From: Piscinibacter gummiphilus
GTDB lineage: Bacteria; Pseudomonadota; Gammaproteobacteria; Burkholderiales; Burkholderiaceae_C
Direction of reading: 5' to 3'
Length of the DNA: 64,000 bases
Assembly: GCF_032681285.1 (NCBI RefSeq)
Contig: NZ_CP136336.1
Coordinates: forward strand, 855,001-919,000
The position numbers and the translations under genes are program-made. The notes under the pieces are model-generated. The model did no database searches and had not been told where the DNA came from. It was given only the letters and a program-made list of their open reading frames with translations. Below, one piece after another: positions 17,720-26,650 of the stretch (positions are counted from its first letter, which is position 1; each line of letters opens with the position of its first letter).

Positions 17720-18721
17720 TTACTGCACGAAACCGATGCTGGATTTCTTGAAGCCGGTGTCGGGCAGATCCGCCACCTCAACGCGGTCGCGTCGTGCGAG
17801 TTTGGCGTTGCCGAAGGCCGTCATCCAGGCGCGGCGCATCTCGCGTGGCGCCATTTCGCTCATGCGGTCGAGCACGTCGGGGCTGGGCTCGGGGGCGAAG
17901 CGGCTGCCCCAGTCGTGGTCAGCGCGGATGCTGCGGTAGAGCTTGGCGGCGATGTGGCGGGCAGCGTCGCGGTCGGGCGCCTGCACTTCGTACACGTTCA
18001 TCCGGTTGAGGATGGGCTCGGGGATGCTGCGGCCATCGTTGGCGGTGGCGACCCAGATGACCTGGCTCGCGTCGATGGGCACCTCGGCAAATTCGTCGGT
18101 AAAGCTTCCCGCCGTGTCGTGCTCGAGCAGGCTGTACAGCGCGCCGAGTGGGTCGTAGGCGTGCTCGCCGCCGGCCTTGTCGATCTCGTCGACCACGAGC
18201 ACGGGGTTGGCGTACTGGCCGTCCACGAGTGTCTCGAAGACCTTGCCGGGGCGCGCCCCTTTCCATTGGCTCGACGCACCCGAGAGCACCCAGCCTGCGG
18301 TGAGCGAACTCATCGAGATGAAGCCCATGCCGGTGCCCAGCAGCTTGGAAAGTTCACGCGCGAAATGCGTCTTGCCGACACCCGGCGGGCCGAGCAGCAG
18401 CAGCGGCGTGATCTCGAGTGCATCGCGGCTGTCTTCGCAGAGCGCGATCTGGCGCTTCACGTCGTCGAGCACGTCCGAGAAGTTGGGCAGGTCGTCGTAG
18501 AGATGGTCCATCGCCGGCAGGCCCGACGGCTTGACCTGGAAGCGCTCGGGCCCCTTTTCCAGCATGCGCTCGTAGGTGGAGCGCAGGTGTTCGTGCTCCT
18601 TGTCAGGCAGCTTGTCGAGCTTGCGGCCGACGTCGTCGACCCGGTAGAGGCTGCGCATGCGGGCGATCGGGATGCTGCCGCCCCGAGCCGACACGGTGAC
18701 CAGGTCCTTGGATGCGCTCAT
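17720..18721 (-). CDS. AAA+ ATPase, Lon-like core without protease domain
   Basis: 333 residues from an ATG with GGAGG five bases upstream. The N-terminal ~70 residues are helical. The AAA+ module has Walker A GPPGVGKT at 111-118, Walker B VLVVDEID at 174-181, sensor-1 Asn in ATAND near 228, and an Arg-finger candidate R240 in ILNRMNVYEV. The sequence around EITPLLLLGPPGVGKTHFA resembles the ATPase core of Lon. There is no Lon N-domain and no Ser-Lys protease, so it would remodel rather than degrade. Its position 127 bases before vgrG on the same strand invites a link to T6SS effector handling, but similar ATPases also occur away from T6SS, so that is only a possibility. It is not ClpV. Confidence 0.8.
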   Translation of the reverse strand: MSASKDLVTVSARGGSIPIARMRSLYRVDDVGRKLDKLPDKEHEHLRSTYERMLEKGPERFQVKPSGLPAMDHLYDDLPNFSDVLDDVKRQIALCEDSRDALEITPLLLLGPPGVGKTHFARELSKLLGTGMGFISMSSLTAGWVLSGASSQWKGARPGKVFETLVDGQYANPVLVVDEIDKAGGEHAYDPLGALYSLLEHDTAGSFTDEFAEVPIDASQVIWVATANDGRSIPEPILNRMNVYEVQAPDRDAARHIAAKLYRSIRADHDWGSRFAPEPSPDVLDRMSEMAPREMRRAWMTAFGNAKLARRDRVEVADLPDTGFKKSSIGFVQ

Positions 18722-18934
18722 ACAACCTCCAGAAAACGCAAACCTTCGGTTCATTGAAGCAAACGACACCGTCGTATAGCCATCAATAACAACCCGAATT
18801 CCTGCGCATTTCTTCGCAAGCCGCGTGCCAGCGCGCCTGCAAAGCCCGGCGCCCATCAAGCCACGCCCAAGGCACGGGTTTCCCGGGCCGATGGGTGGCG
18901 CGCCTCGGGGGCAGGAGCGAAGCGACTGGGGGCC

Positions 18935-20149
18935 TTACTTGACCCAGGTGTTCAGCTGAATGATCGGCATGAGCACTGCGAGCACGATCAGCATCACCAC
19001 CGCCCCCATCACGACGATGAGCAGCGGCTCGAGGATGGTGGCCATCGCGAGCGCGCGGCGTTGCACCTCGGTGCTGGTCTGGGTGGCGGCGCGCTCGAGC
19101 ATGCGCGGCAGCTGGCCGGTCTGCTCGCCCAGGCGGGCGAACATGGCGATGATCCCGGGGAAACGCTTCTTGCCGGCAAGCGCAGATGCGAGTGGCGCCC
19201 CTTCACGCACCTGCACCAGCGCATCCATCGCATCGGCTCGCATCGCGCGGTTCGAGAGGGTTTCAGCCGCTGCTTGCAGGGCCTTCAGGATGGGCACACC
19301 CGCACCGGCCAGCATGGCCAGCGTGCCGGAGAAACGCGCCGCGTTGTAGCCGCGCGCGAGCTTGCCAATGAGCGGCACGGTGAGCATCGAGGCGTCGAAC
19401 TGCTCGCGGAAAACCTCGTTGCGTAGCATCAGCTTCAAGCCAATGCCGCCGCCGATCAGCGCGAGCAGCATGAACCAGCCGTAGTTCCGCACGAACGCGC
19501 TGATGGCGAGCATCGCCACCGTCAGCGCGGGCAGTGCACGCTTGGAGTTGGTGAACACCGACGCCACCTGCGGCACCACGTAGGTGACGAGGAAGATCAC
19601 GATCACGACGGCGATCAGCGACACGATCGCCGGGTACAGCGTGGCGCCGATCAGCTTCGCCTTCAGCTGTTGGCGGCTTTCGAGGTCGTCGGCCAGGCGC
19701 TCGAGCACGGTGCCGAGCGCGCCGCTTTGTTCACCGGCGGCCACCACGCCGCGGTACACGTCGTCGAACTCGCGCGGCATGCTGCCGAGCGCACGGGCGA
19801 AGGGCGAGCCGCCGTTCACTTCGCTGCGCAGATGGGCCACCAGCTCGCGCTGGCGTGGGTCTTCGGCTTCGTCGCTCAGGGCGGTGAGGGCGCGCTCCAG
19901 CGGCAGGCCGGCACCGACGAGGCCGGCAAGCTGGCGCGTCCACACCGCGAGGCTGGTCGAGCTGAACACCTTGCGCGAAAGGTTGAGACCCTTGGTCTCG
20001 GTGCCCGCCGAGGCGACTTGCGTGACGTCGAGCGGCACCAGCGCCTGCGCGCGCAGTTGCGAGCGGGCGGCCTTGAGGTTGTCGGCCTCGACCAGGCCGG
20101 TCGTCGTCTTGCCGGCGGCGTTGAGCGCTTCGAACTTGTAGGCGGGCAC
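18935..20149 (-). CDS. gspF: Type II secretion inner-membrane platform protein GspF
   Basis: 404 residues, GTG start at 20149 with AAGG five bases upstream. It has the two homologous T2SSF halves, each with the cytoplasmic helical bundle (FARALGSMPREFDDVYRGVVAAGEQSG in the first, FPGIIAMFARLGEQTGQLP in the second) and three membrane spans near 170-195, 220-240 and 375-400. It anchors the GspE ATPase and the pseudopilus assembly site. It is the last gene of the gsp block, 16 bases after gspE. The length is normal for GspF. Confidence 0.96.
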   Translation of the reverse strand: MPAYKFEALNAAGKTTTGLVEADNLKAARSQLRAQALVPLDVTQVASAGTETKGLNLSRKVFSSTSLAVWTRQLAGLVGAGLPLERALTALSDEAEDPRQRELVAHLRSEVNGGSPFARALGSMPREFDDVYRGVVAAGEQSGALGTVLERLADDLESRQQLKAKLIGATLYPAIVSLIAVVIVIFLVTYVVPQVASVFTNSKRALPALTVAMLAISAFVRNYGWFMLLALIGGGIGLKLMLRNEVFREQFDASMLTVPLIGKLARGYNAARFSGTLAMLAGAGVPILKALQAAAETLSNRAMRADAMDALVQVREGAPLASALAGKKRFPGIIAMFARLGEQTGQLPRMLERAATQTSTEVQRRALAMATILEPLLIVVMGAVVMLIVLAVLMPIIQLNTWVK

Positions 20150-20165
20150 CGAGCCTTACTCCTGC

Positions 20166-21587
20166 TTATTCCCGTGTGACCCGCATCACTTCTTCCGGCG
20201 AGGTGATGCCTTCCATCACCAGCCGCTCGCCGTCTTCGCGCATCGAGCGCATGCCGTTGGCTTCGGCCGCCACGAAGATCTGCGATTCGGCGGCACGGCC
20301 GTGGATGAGCGCGCGCACCTTCTCGTCGGCCACCATCAATTCATACACGCCGGTGCGGCCCTTGTAGCCGCTCTGGCCGCATTCGGGGCAGCCCACCGGG
20401 TGCCAGCGGCCGCGCGCATCCTGCTTCTTGCAGTGCGGGCAGAGCTTGCGCACAAGGCGCTGCGCGAGCACGCCCAGAAGCGACGACGACAGCAGGAAAG
20501 GCTCGATGCCCATGTCGGTGAGCCGGGTCACGGCGCTGGGGGCGTCGTTGGTGTGCAGCGTGGCGAGCACCAGGTGGCCGGTGAGCGAGGCCTGCACCGC
20601 GATCTGCGCGGTCTCGAAATCGCGGATCTCACCGATCATGATCACGTCCGGGTCCTGGCGCAGCAGGGCGCGCAGGGCCTTCGCGAAGGTGAGGTCGATC
20701 TTGGCGTTGACCTGCGTCTGGCCGATGCCGGCGAGTTCGTATTCGACCGGGTCTTCCACCGTCAGCACGTTGGTTGTGCTGGTGTCGATGCGCCCGAGCG
20801 AGGCATAGAGCGTGGTCGTCTTGCCGGAGCCGGTGGGGCCGGTCACGAGCACGATGCCGTGCGGCTGCTGCACGAGCTTGTCGAAGTTCTTGAGCGTGTC
20901 GCCGCCCATGCCCAGGCCTTCGAGGGTGAACTTGGTCTCGCCCTTGTCGAGCAGACGCAGCACCGCACGCTCGCCGTGCGACGAGGGGAGCGTGGACACC
21001 CGCACGTCGACCGCACGGCCGCCGATGCGCAGCGAGATGCGGCCGTCTTGCGGCAGACGCTTCTCGGAGATGTCGAGCTCGGCCATGATCTTCAGGCGCG
21101 AGATCAGCGCGGCGTGCAGCGCCTTGTTGGGCTGAACCACCTCGCGCAACGTGCCGTCGACGCGGAAGCGCACCGACGAGCTGCGCTCGTAGGGCTCGAT
21201 GTGGATGTCGCTCGCGCCGTCTTTCGCGGCCTGCGTGAGCAGGGCGTTGAGCATGCGGATGATCGGCGCGTCGTTGGCGGCTTCGAGCAGGTCTTCCACC
21301 GCAGGAAGGTCCTGCATCATGCGGCTCAGGTCGACCTTGCTCTCGACTTCGCCGATCACCGTGGCTGCGCTCGACTCGCCGCCCGCATACGCGGCGGCAA
21401 TGCGGTTGCCGAGCGTGCTGGCCGATTCGCGCTCGAGCTTGTCGATCGAATACAGCCGCAGCACTTCGCTCAGGGCCGGCAGCGAGACCGTCTCGGGCGC
21501 CCACAGCACGAGGTGCTCGCCGTCGTCTTCGAGCAGCAGGTTGTGGGCCTTGGCGTAGGCGTAGGGGAGAGGATGGCGGGCGCCCAT
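20166..21587 (-). CDS. gspE: Type II secretion ATPase GspE
   Basis: 473 residues. The N-terminal domain (1-90) contacts GspL in this family. The ATPase core has Walker A GPTGSGKTT at 250-258, the Asp box (VLTVEDPVEYEL), Walker B (PDVIMIGEIRD) and His box (TGHLVLATLHTNDA). The zinc-binding loop CPHC...CPEC near 385-410 is complete, as in true GspE and unlike many PilB proteins. It powers pseudopilus extension at the inner membrane. ATG start at 21587; the gene lies 15 bases after gspD and 16 before gspF. Confidence 0.97.
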   Translation of the reverse strand: MGARHPLPYAYAKAHNLLLEDDGEHLVLWAPETVSLPALSEVLRLYSIDKLERESASTLGNRIAAAYAGGESSAATVIGEVESKVDLSRMMQDLPAVEDLLEAANDAPIIRMLNALLTQAAKDGASDIHIEPYERSSSVRFRVDGTLREVVQPNKALHAALISRLKIMAELDISEKRLPQDGRISLRIGGRAVDVRVSTLPSSHGERAVLRLLDKGETKFTLEGLGMGGDTLKNFDKLVQQPHGIVLVTGPTGSGKTTTLYASLGRIDTSTTNVLTVEDPVEYELAGIGQTQVNAKIDLTFAKALRALLRQDPDVIMIGEIRDFETAQIAVQASLTGHLVLATLHTNDAPSAVTRLTDMGIEPFLLSSSLLGVLAQRLVRKLCPHCKKQDARGRWHPVGCPECGQSGYKGRTGVYELMVADEKVRALIHGRAAESQIFVAAEANGMRSMREDGERLVMEGITSPEEVMRVTRE

Positions 21588-21602
21588 GTGCGTCTCGGCC
21601 GA

Positions 21603-23882
21603 TCAGTTCGTGCGCGGCGGCGTGGCCGACGGCGCAGAGGCCCCCGCCGGCGGCGAAATCAGCGGCGCGGGCACCGGCTGTGGCGGCGTTGGGCTCGGAG
21701 GTGGTGTCCGTGTGCCCGAGTCGCGCAGTCGCTGCGACTGCTCGCTTTCTGCGGGCGTGCGAAGCGGCGGCACCACGGGCGCGCCGTTGGGCAGCACGAT
21801 GCTGTAGCCGGGTTGGGCATCTTTCTGCGTGGCGCGGATCAGGTCGTAGCGGTCGAGCGAGAAGTTGTTGACGGCCGCAGCGTCGCGCATCACCACCGGG
21901 CGCAGGAAGACCATCAGGTTGGTGCGGCGCTTTTCGCGCGTCTCGCTGCGGAAGAGGGCGCCGATCAGCGGGATGTCGCCCAGCAGCGGCACCTTGTTCT
22001 TGGTTTCCTCGAAGCGGTCTTCGATCAGGCCGCCGAGAACGATGATCTGGCCGTCGTCGACGACCACGTTCGACTCGATCGAGCGCTTGTTGGTGGTCGG
22101 GCCGGCGTTGGTGGTGCCGGGTGCCACGTCGCGGCTGAGACTCGACGACTCCTGGTAGATCGTCATGCGCACCGTGCCGGTCTCGCCGATCTGCGGCTTG
22201 ATGCGCAGTGTGATGCCGACGTCCTTGCGCTCGACCGTCTGGAACGGGTTGGTCGTGGCGGTGCCGGTGTTGGTGAACTGCCCGGTGATGAAGGGCACGT
22301 TGCTGCCGACGATGATCTTCGCTTCTTCGTTGTCGAGCGTGATCAGGTTCGGCGTGGAGACGATGTTGGTGTTGGTCTGGCTCTGCAGGAAGCGCGCGAT
22401 GGCGGCCAGGCCATAGGTGCCGGCGAAGTCCTTGATGATGCCGATGTTGAGGCCTTCGCCCAGCAGTGTGGCGCTGGCACTCGTGACCGAGCCGCCGGCG
22501 AGTGCCGCGGTGATGCCCAGCAGGTTGCCGGTGGTGCCGAAGTTGGTGCCGCCCACCACACCGACCTTGTCGCCTTCCTTGCCGGAGAGGCCCTGCCACT
22601 GGAAGCCGAAGTCAGCGGCGTTGTTGCCCACCACCTCGACGATCATGCTTTCGATGTAGACCTGCGCGCGGCGCGAGTCGAGCTGGTCGATCACGGCACG
22701 CAGCTGACGATAGACGGGCTCGGGCGCGGTGATGATGAGCGAGTTGGTGGCCGGGTCGGCCTGGATCATGCCGCCGGTCGACACCGCTGCGGCCGGGGTG
22801 ATGGGGCTGGCTGCGGCGGCACTCTGCCCTCCGGTGTTGCCTGCCGCCTGCCCGCCGATGCCCACGTTCGCCGCGGCCTGGGGCTGCGCCGCCGTGCCAC
22901 CGCCGCCGAGGCCACCCCCAGCGCCGGTGGCCGAGGTGTTGCCGGCGCTGTAGGCCGCGCGCAGCACCGTGGCCAGGCGCGTGGCATCCGCGTTCTTCAG
23001 GTAGACCACATAGATGTTGCCCATCGGGTTGTCGCCAGTGGTCGGCCGGTCGAGCTTCTCGACGATGGTCTTGATGCTGGCCATGCGCGCCGGGGTGGAG
23101 GCGCGCACGATCAGCGCATTGCTGCGCGGGTCGACCATCACCGACGAGGTGGCGGCGCCCACGCCGGGCACGCCCGGGGCGCCCGCGGTGGCGCTGCCGT
23201 CGCTCAGGCGCTGCACCAGCGTGGCCACGTCGGCCGCGACCGCATGCTTGAGCGGGATGATCTCGACGTCGCCGGCGCTCGGGGTGTCCATCGCCGCGAT
23301 GATCTTGGCGATGCGCGCGAGGTTGTCGGCGTAGTCGGTGATGACGAGCGTGTTGTTGCCCGGGTTGGCGTTGATGGTGTTGTTGGGGCTGATCAGCGGG
23401 CGCAGCACCGGCACCAGGTTGTTGGCGTTCTCGTGGCTCAGCTTGAAGATCTGCGTGAGCACCTGGTCACCCTGGCGGGCCACGCCGCCCACTGAGACCG
23501 TGCTCGACTGCAGCTTCGCGTCGGCTTCCGGCACCACCTTGAAGAGGCCACCCGACTCGACCACCGTGAAGCCCAGGCCGCGCAGCGCGGCGAGGTAGTT
23601 GAGGTAGGCCTCGCGCGGCGACAGCGGCTCTTCGCTGTAGAGCGTGATCGTGCCCTTGACGCGCGGGTCGACCACGAACTGCTGCTTGAGGATCGCCCCC
23701 ATCGCACGCGACACGCCTTCGATCTCGGCGTTCACGAAGTTGAGCGTGACGGGTTCGCCTTTGAAGCGCGAATCCCGCGCCTGCGCGTAGGCGAGAGGCG
23801 GCAGGACGGCCGTGCCGAGCAGCACGGCGGCAAGTGCTGCGGCGAGCGGGCGCAGCGACTTGTGGAGGGGTGCATTTTTCAT
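21603..23882 (-). CDS. gspD: Type II secretion outer-membrane secretin GspD
   Basis: 759 residues with a Sec signal (MKNAPLHKSLRPLAAAL... ending AYAQA, cleaved near residue 34). Domain N0 begins VTLNFVNAEIEGV; N1-N3 repeats follow to about 430, with a Gly/Ala-rich low-complexity loop in N3 (about 310-370) and another in N2. The secretin core has VPFITGQFTNTG and the VPLLGDIPLIGALFRS signature. The tail is Pro/Ser-rich. It forms the multimeric exit channel. It starts 2 bases after gspN ends, inside the operon. Confidence 0.97.
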   Translation of the reverse strand: MKNAPLHKSLRPLAAALAAVLLGTAVLPPLAYAQARDSRFKGEPVTLNFVNAEIEGVSRAMGAILKQQFVVDPRVKGTITLYSEEPLSPREAYLNYLAALRGLGFTVVESGGLFKVVPEADAKLQSSTVSVGGVARQGDQVLTQIFKLSHENANNLVPVLRPLISPNNTINANPGNNTLVITDYADNLARIAKIIAAMDTPSAGDVEIIPLKHAVAADVATLVQRLSDGSATAGAPGVPGVGAATSSVMVDPRSNALIVRASTPARMASIKTIVEKLDRPTTGDNPMGNIYVVYLKNADATRLATVLRAAYSAGNTSATGAGGGLGGGGTAAQPQAAANVGIGGQAAGNTGGQSAAAASPITPAAAVSTGGMIQADPATNSLIITAPEPVYRQLRAVIDQLDSRRAQVYIESMIVEVVGNNAADFGFQWQGLSGKEGDKVGVVGGTNFGTTGNLLGITAALAGGSVTSASATLLGEGLNIGIIKDFAGTYGLAAIARFLQSQTNTNIVSTPNLITLDNEEAKIIVGSNVPFITGQFTNTGTATTNPFQTVERKDVGITLRIKPQIGETGTVRMTIYQESSSLSRDVAPGTTNAGPTTNKRSIESNVVVDDGQIIVLGGLIEDRFEETKNKVPLLGDIPLIGALFRSETREKRRTNLMVFLRPVVMRDAAAVNNFSLDRYDLIRATQKDAQPGYSIVLPNGAPVVPPLRTPAESEQSQRLRDSGTRTPPPSPTPPQPVPAPLISPPAGASAPSATPPRTN

Positions 23883-23884
23883 GC

Positions 23885-24784
23885 TTATCCGATCGAGATG
23901 ACTGACACGGCGCCGTTGCGCCGGCCGATGATGTTGAGCAGGTTGTTCAGCGCGGATTCATCGGCTTCGGTGGCGGCGCGCGCTTCGCCGCGGAAGCGCA
24001 CGCCATTGGGGCCGGCGGTGCCTTCTCCATTGAGTTGCAGCGCGCCTTCGAGGGTGGACAGGCGCAGTTGCGACGAGCCGCCGGCCGCGCCGATCAGGCT
24101 GAAGCGGTAGCTGCCCAGCGGCTCGAGCGTGGACACGCGCGACGAGGCCTGCAGCATGTCGATCTCGGCCTGGCCGTCGACGATCCAGCGGCCCTGCACC
24201 AGTTCCATCTTGAGGCCCGACGACATGAGGCGCAGCGAGCCGCCGAGTTGCAGCGTGTTCCACGGTGTGCCCAGGCCGCCAAGGAAGGCGCCCGGCCACT
24301 GGCCGATCCAGTCGGGTTTGGGGGCGAGTTCGACCGACATGCGGCCGAGGCCCGGCTTGAGGTGCACGCTCACGGTGTCGTTGAGGCAACAGGCGTGCCG
24401 TGCACGCAACTCGAAGCCGAGGCCCTTGAGGCGCAGCGTCCATTCCAGTCGGCCGGGCAACGAGCTGGCGTCGCGGCTGCCGGGGCCGCCGGTGAGCACG
24501 GCGATGGCGCTGCCCGACCACACGGTGCCGCGGGCATCGGAAAGCAACACACGTTGGCCGGTGGCGCTGGCCACGGCGCTGGCGAGCCACGCGGCCGGCG
24601 CGAAGAGCACGAGCCCGAAAACCACGCCCAGCAAGGAACCGAACACGGCCCAGCGGGTGGCCGCGCTGCGCGACTTTTCCCAGGCGATCTCGGCGTATGA
24701 CGACTCCTGCCATTGCGTGGGCACCGCGCTCGACGCGAAGCGGCGGCGCAGGCCGCGGCGGGCGGGTTTGCGAACGGCGGCCAT
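23885..24784 (-). CDS. gspN: Type II secretion protein GspN
   Basis: 299 residues, with a basic N-terminus followed by a single membrane anchor (about 44-66, VFGSLLGVVFGLVLFAPAAW) and a periplasmic beta-rich domain. Landmarks of the family are VSATGQ-type positions here written ASATGQRVLLSDARGTVWSGSA and LGGSLRLMSSGLKMEL. GspN is an accessory inner-membrane subunit present in only some T2SS. Its ATG shares one base with the gspM stop. It ends two bases before gspD. Confidence 0.88.
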   Translation of the reverse strand: MAAVRKPARRGLRRRFASSAVPTQWQESSYAEIAWEKSRSAATRWAVFGSLLGVVFGLVLFAPAAWLASAVASATGQRVLLSDARGTVWSGSAIAVLTGGPGSRDASSLPGRLEWTLRLKGLGFELRARHACCLNDTVSVHLKPGLGRMSVELAPKPDWIGQWPGAFLGGLGTPWNTLQLGGSLRLMSSGLKMELVQGRWIVDGQAEIDMLQASSRVSTLEPLGSYRFSLIGAAGGSSQLRLSTLEGALQLNGEGTAGPNGVRFRGEARAATEADESALNNLLNIIGRRNGAVSVISIG

Positions 24785-25299
24785 CAGTTGCCTCCTCCCA
24801 GGCTCACGACGAGGGTGCCGGCATAGCCTTGCGGGCCACGCGTCAGCTGCGCCTCCACCGGCCGGGCGCGTGCGCCGCTGCGGGCTTCGGTCAGCCAGGC
24901 GCGCAGGGCTTCGCCGGTTACGCCGCTGAGGGTGAGGGTGGCGCGGTCGCCCATCACGGCGAGCTTGCCTTTGTCGCCCAGCCGCTCGGTGGCCGATTTC
25001 AGGGCCTGCGCGGCCTGCGTGGCCGGCACCGGCGCCGCGCCACGCAGATCGCGCGCTTCGGTGGCCATGCGTTGCATGGCCTGCAGCTGCAAGTCGAGCG
25101 AGTCGATCTGGGCGGGCGCCTCGCGCAGGGTGCGCAGGGCAGGCGCGACACCGATCATCCAGACGATGGCGATGCCGATGGCGATCCCGGCGAGGGTGAG
25201 GCCCATGCGCTCGCGCGGCGGCATGGCAGCCCAGCGCTGCAGCGCCTCGGTGCGCAGGGCCTGGATCGGGGCGGGGAGCTTGGCGGTGGGGCGGGTCAC
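24784..25299 (-). CDS. gspM: Type II secretion protein GspM
   Basis: 171 residues. GTG start with AGGAAGG five bases upstream, overlapping the gspL stop by 3 bases. A cytoplasmic N-terminus of ~30 residues (WAAMPPRERMGL) is followed by one membrane helix (about 33-51) and a periplasmic ferredoxin-like domain. It binds GspL and stabilises the inner-membrane platform. The position between gspL and gspN and the small size fit GspM well. Confidence 0.9.
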   Translation of the reverse strand: MTRPTAKLPAPIQALRTEALQRWAAMPPRERMGLTLAGIAIGIAIVWMIGVAPALRTLREAPAQIDSLDLQLQAMQRMATEARDLRGAAPVPATQAAQALKSATERLGDKGKLAVMGDRATLTLSGVTGEALRAWLTEARSGARARPVEAQLTRGPQGYAGTLVVSLGGGN

Positions 25300-26549
25300 A
25301 GCGGCCTTCCTGCGGCAAGGCCGGCGGGAGCACGGCTGAGGGTGAGGGTGCCGTCGCGGGCGTCGACTTGCCAACCGCGCGGGCGCAGCTGGTTGCGGAA
25401 CTGCTCGATCTGGTCGGGGTTCCAGCCGGCCGCCGAGAGCGTCAGGCGGCCTTGCTCGAAGCGCAGGTTGTCGACGGGTGGGCGGTCGCCCGGCCAGGCG
25501 TTGGCGGCGGCTTGCAGCATGGGTTCGAGGTCGTTTTCGCCGGGGATGCCCGCGGCGGCACGGAGCGTGTCGGTTTCGCGGCGCATCTGGACCGGGGCGT
25601 CGAGCACGCCCGAGACGTGCGGGTGGGTCTGCTTCAAGAGCGCGACCATCGCGTCGCGCTTGGCCTTCATGGTGCGGCTCTGGTGGCCGGCCCAGAGGTT
25701 GAGGCCGATCAGCTGCACCACCACGAGCGTGGCGAGGCCGTAGCGCGCGGGCTTCCAGGCCGGGGTGAGGAACTGACGCCACAGGTCGCGCAAGGCGCGG
25801 GTGCCGCGGTTCTTGCGGGCCAAGGTGAACTGGCGCAGGTTCCACAGCGAGCGCGAGGCCTGCAGGGCGCGCTGGGGCCAGTCCATCACCGTCATGGGCA
25901 CGCCGAGCCAGCGTTCGGCCGCGGCGGCGGTGGCCGGGGTGGCGCTCCAGCGGGCGCCTTCGGGCAGGGGGTTGGGGAGCAGCGAGCGAGCCAGCGTGCC
26001 TTGCAGGTTCATCTGCACCACCCCGTCGGGGTGGGCCCAGGTCAGCGTGGCGCCTTGAGACGGATCGCCCACCTCGGCAAAGTGGCCGGAGGGTGGCTCG
26101 TCGGGCCACGACATCGGCACGACACGGTCGATGAAGATGTTGGCCTTCTCGAGCGTGGCCAGCTCGGCGGTCAGCCAAGCGCGGTCGACGACGGCCACCC
26201 ACGTGGGTTCACCGGCGCTGGCGCCCGGTGCCACGGCGATGTGCACGGTGGAGGCTTCTTCGAGCAGGGCATCTTCGAGCACACCGACCAGCGCCGCCTG
26301 CAGGCGCGCGGCCGGTGCCTTGGGCAGTGTGATGCGATGCCAGCTCACATCGGCATCGGCGAGCACTGCAACGGCGCTGGCCGCCTTGGGCACCAGGGCC
26401 ACCGGGGCGCGGCCTTGGGCCGACGTGGCCAGGCCATCGGGCGTCAGCACATAGTCGTATTCCGTGCTGAGGCCGCCCTCAGGGGCAGGCGCGGCTTCAC
26501 GGGCCTGCAGGTGCGGGCGCGGAGGGATCTGGACGACGAGCGTGCTCAT
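25296..26549 (-). CDS. gspL: Type II secretion protein GspL
   Basis: 417 residues: a cytoplasmic actin-like domain (1-~245) that recruits GspE, a membrane helix at about 265-285 (YGLATLVVVQLIGLNLWAG) and a periplasmic ferredoxin-like domain. The ATG at 26549 is used; the frame is open further upstream only as a shadow of gspK. It is separated from gspK by 101 bases, the largest gap within the gsp block, which may hold an internal promoter; I could not name convincing -35/-10 boxes there. Confidence 0.92.
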   Translation of the reverse strand: MSTLVVQIPPRPHLQAREAAPAPEGGLSTEYDYVLTPDGLATSAQGRAPVALVPKAASAVAVLADADVSWHRITLPKAPAARLQAALVGVLEDALLEEASTVHIAVAPGASAGEPTWVAVVDRAWLTAELATLEKANIFIDRVVPMSWPDEPPSGHFAEVGDPSQGATLTWAHPDGVVQMNLQGTLARSLLPNPLPEGARWSATPATAAAAERWLGVPMTVMDWPQRALQASRSLWNLRQFTLARKNRGTRALRDLWRQFLTPAWKPARYGLATLVVVQLIGLNLWAGHQSRTMKAKRDAMVALLKQTHPHVSGVLDAPVQMRRETDTLRAAAGIPGENDLEPMLQAAANAWPGDRPPVDNLRFEQGRLTLSAAGWNPDQIEQFRNQLRPRGWQVDARDGTLTLSRAPAGLAAGRPL

Positions 26550-26650
26550 ACAGGGTGCGAGAGTAACGGAATTAAAACTGCACGACCGTACAAACCTACC
26601 CGAATCAACAGCTTGCGCCGCTTTGTTGTAGTGATTCCTGCAACTGCCAT

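Noticed and set aside
17720-18721. T6SS ClpV ATPase
   Set aside because: Only one AAA+ module and 333 residues; ClpV has two modules and about 850-900 residues.
20166-21587. PilB pilus ATPase
   Set aside because: Its place among gspD/gspF and the complete CPHC...CPEC loop fit GspE; the pilus genes in this window are a separate locus.
20301-23495. 1064-codon plus-strand open frame opposite gspE and gspD
   Set aside because: Antisense shadow with Arg/His/Gly-rich product; both real genes are certain.
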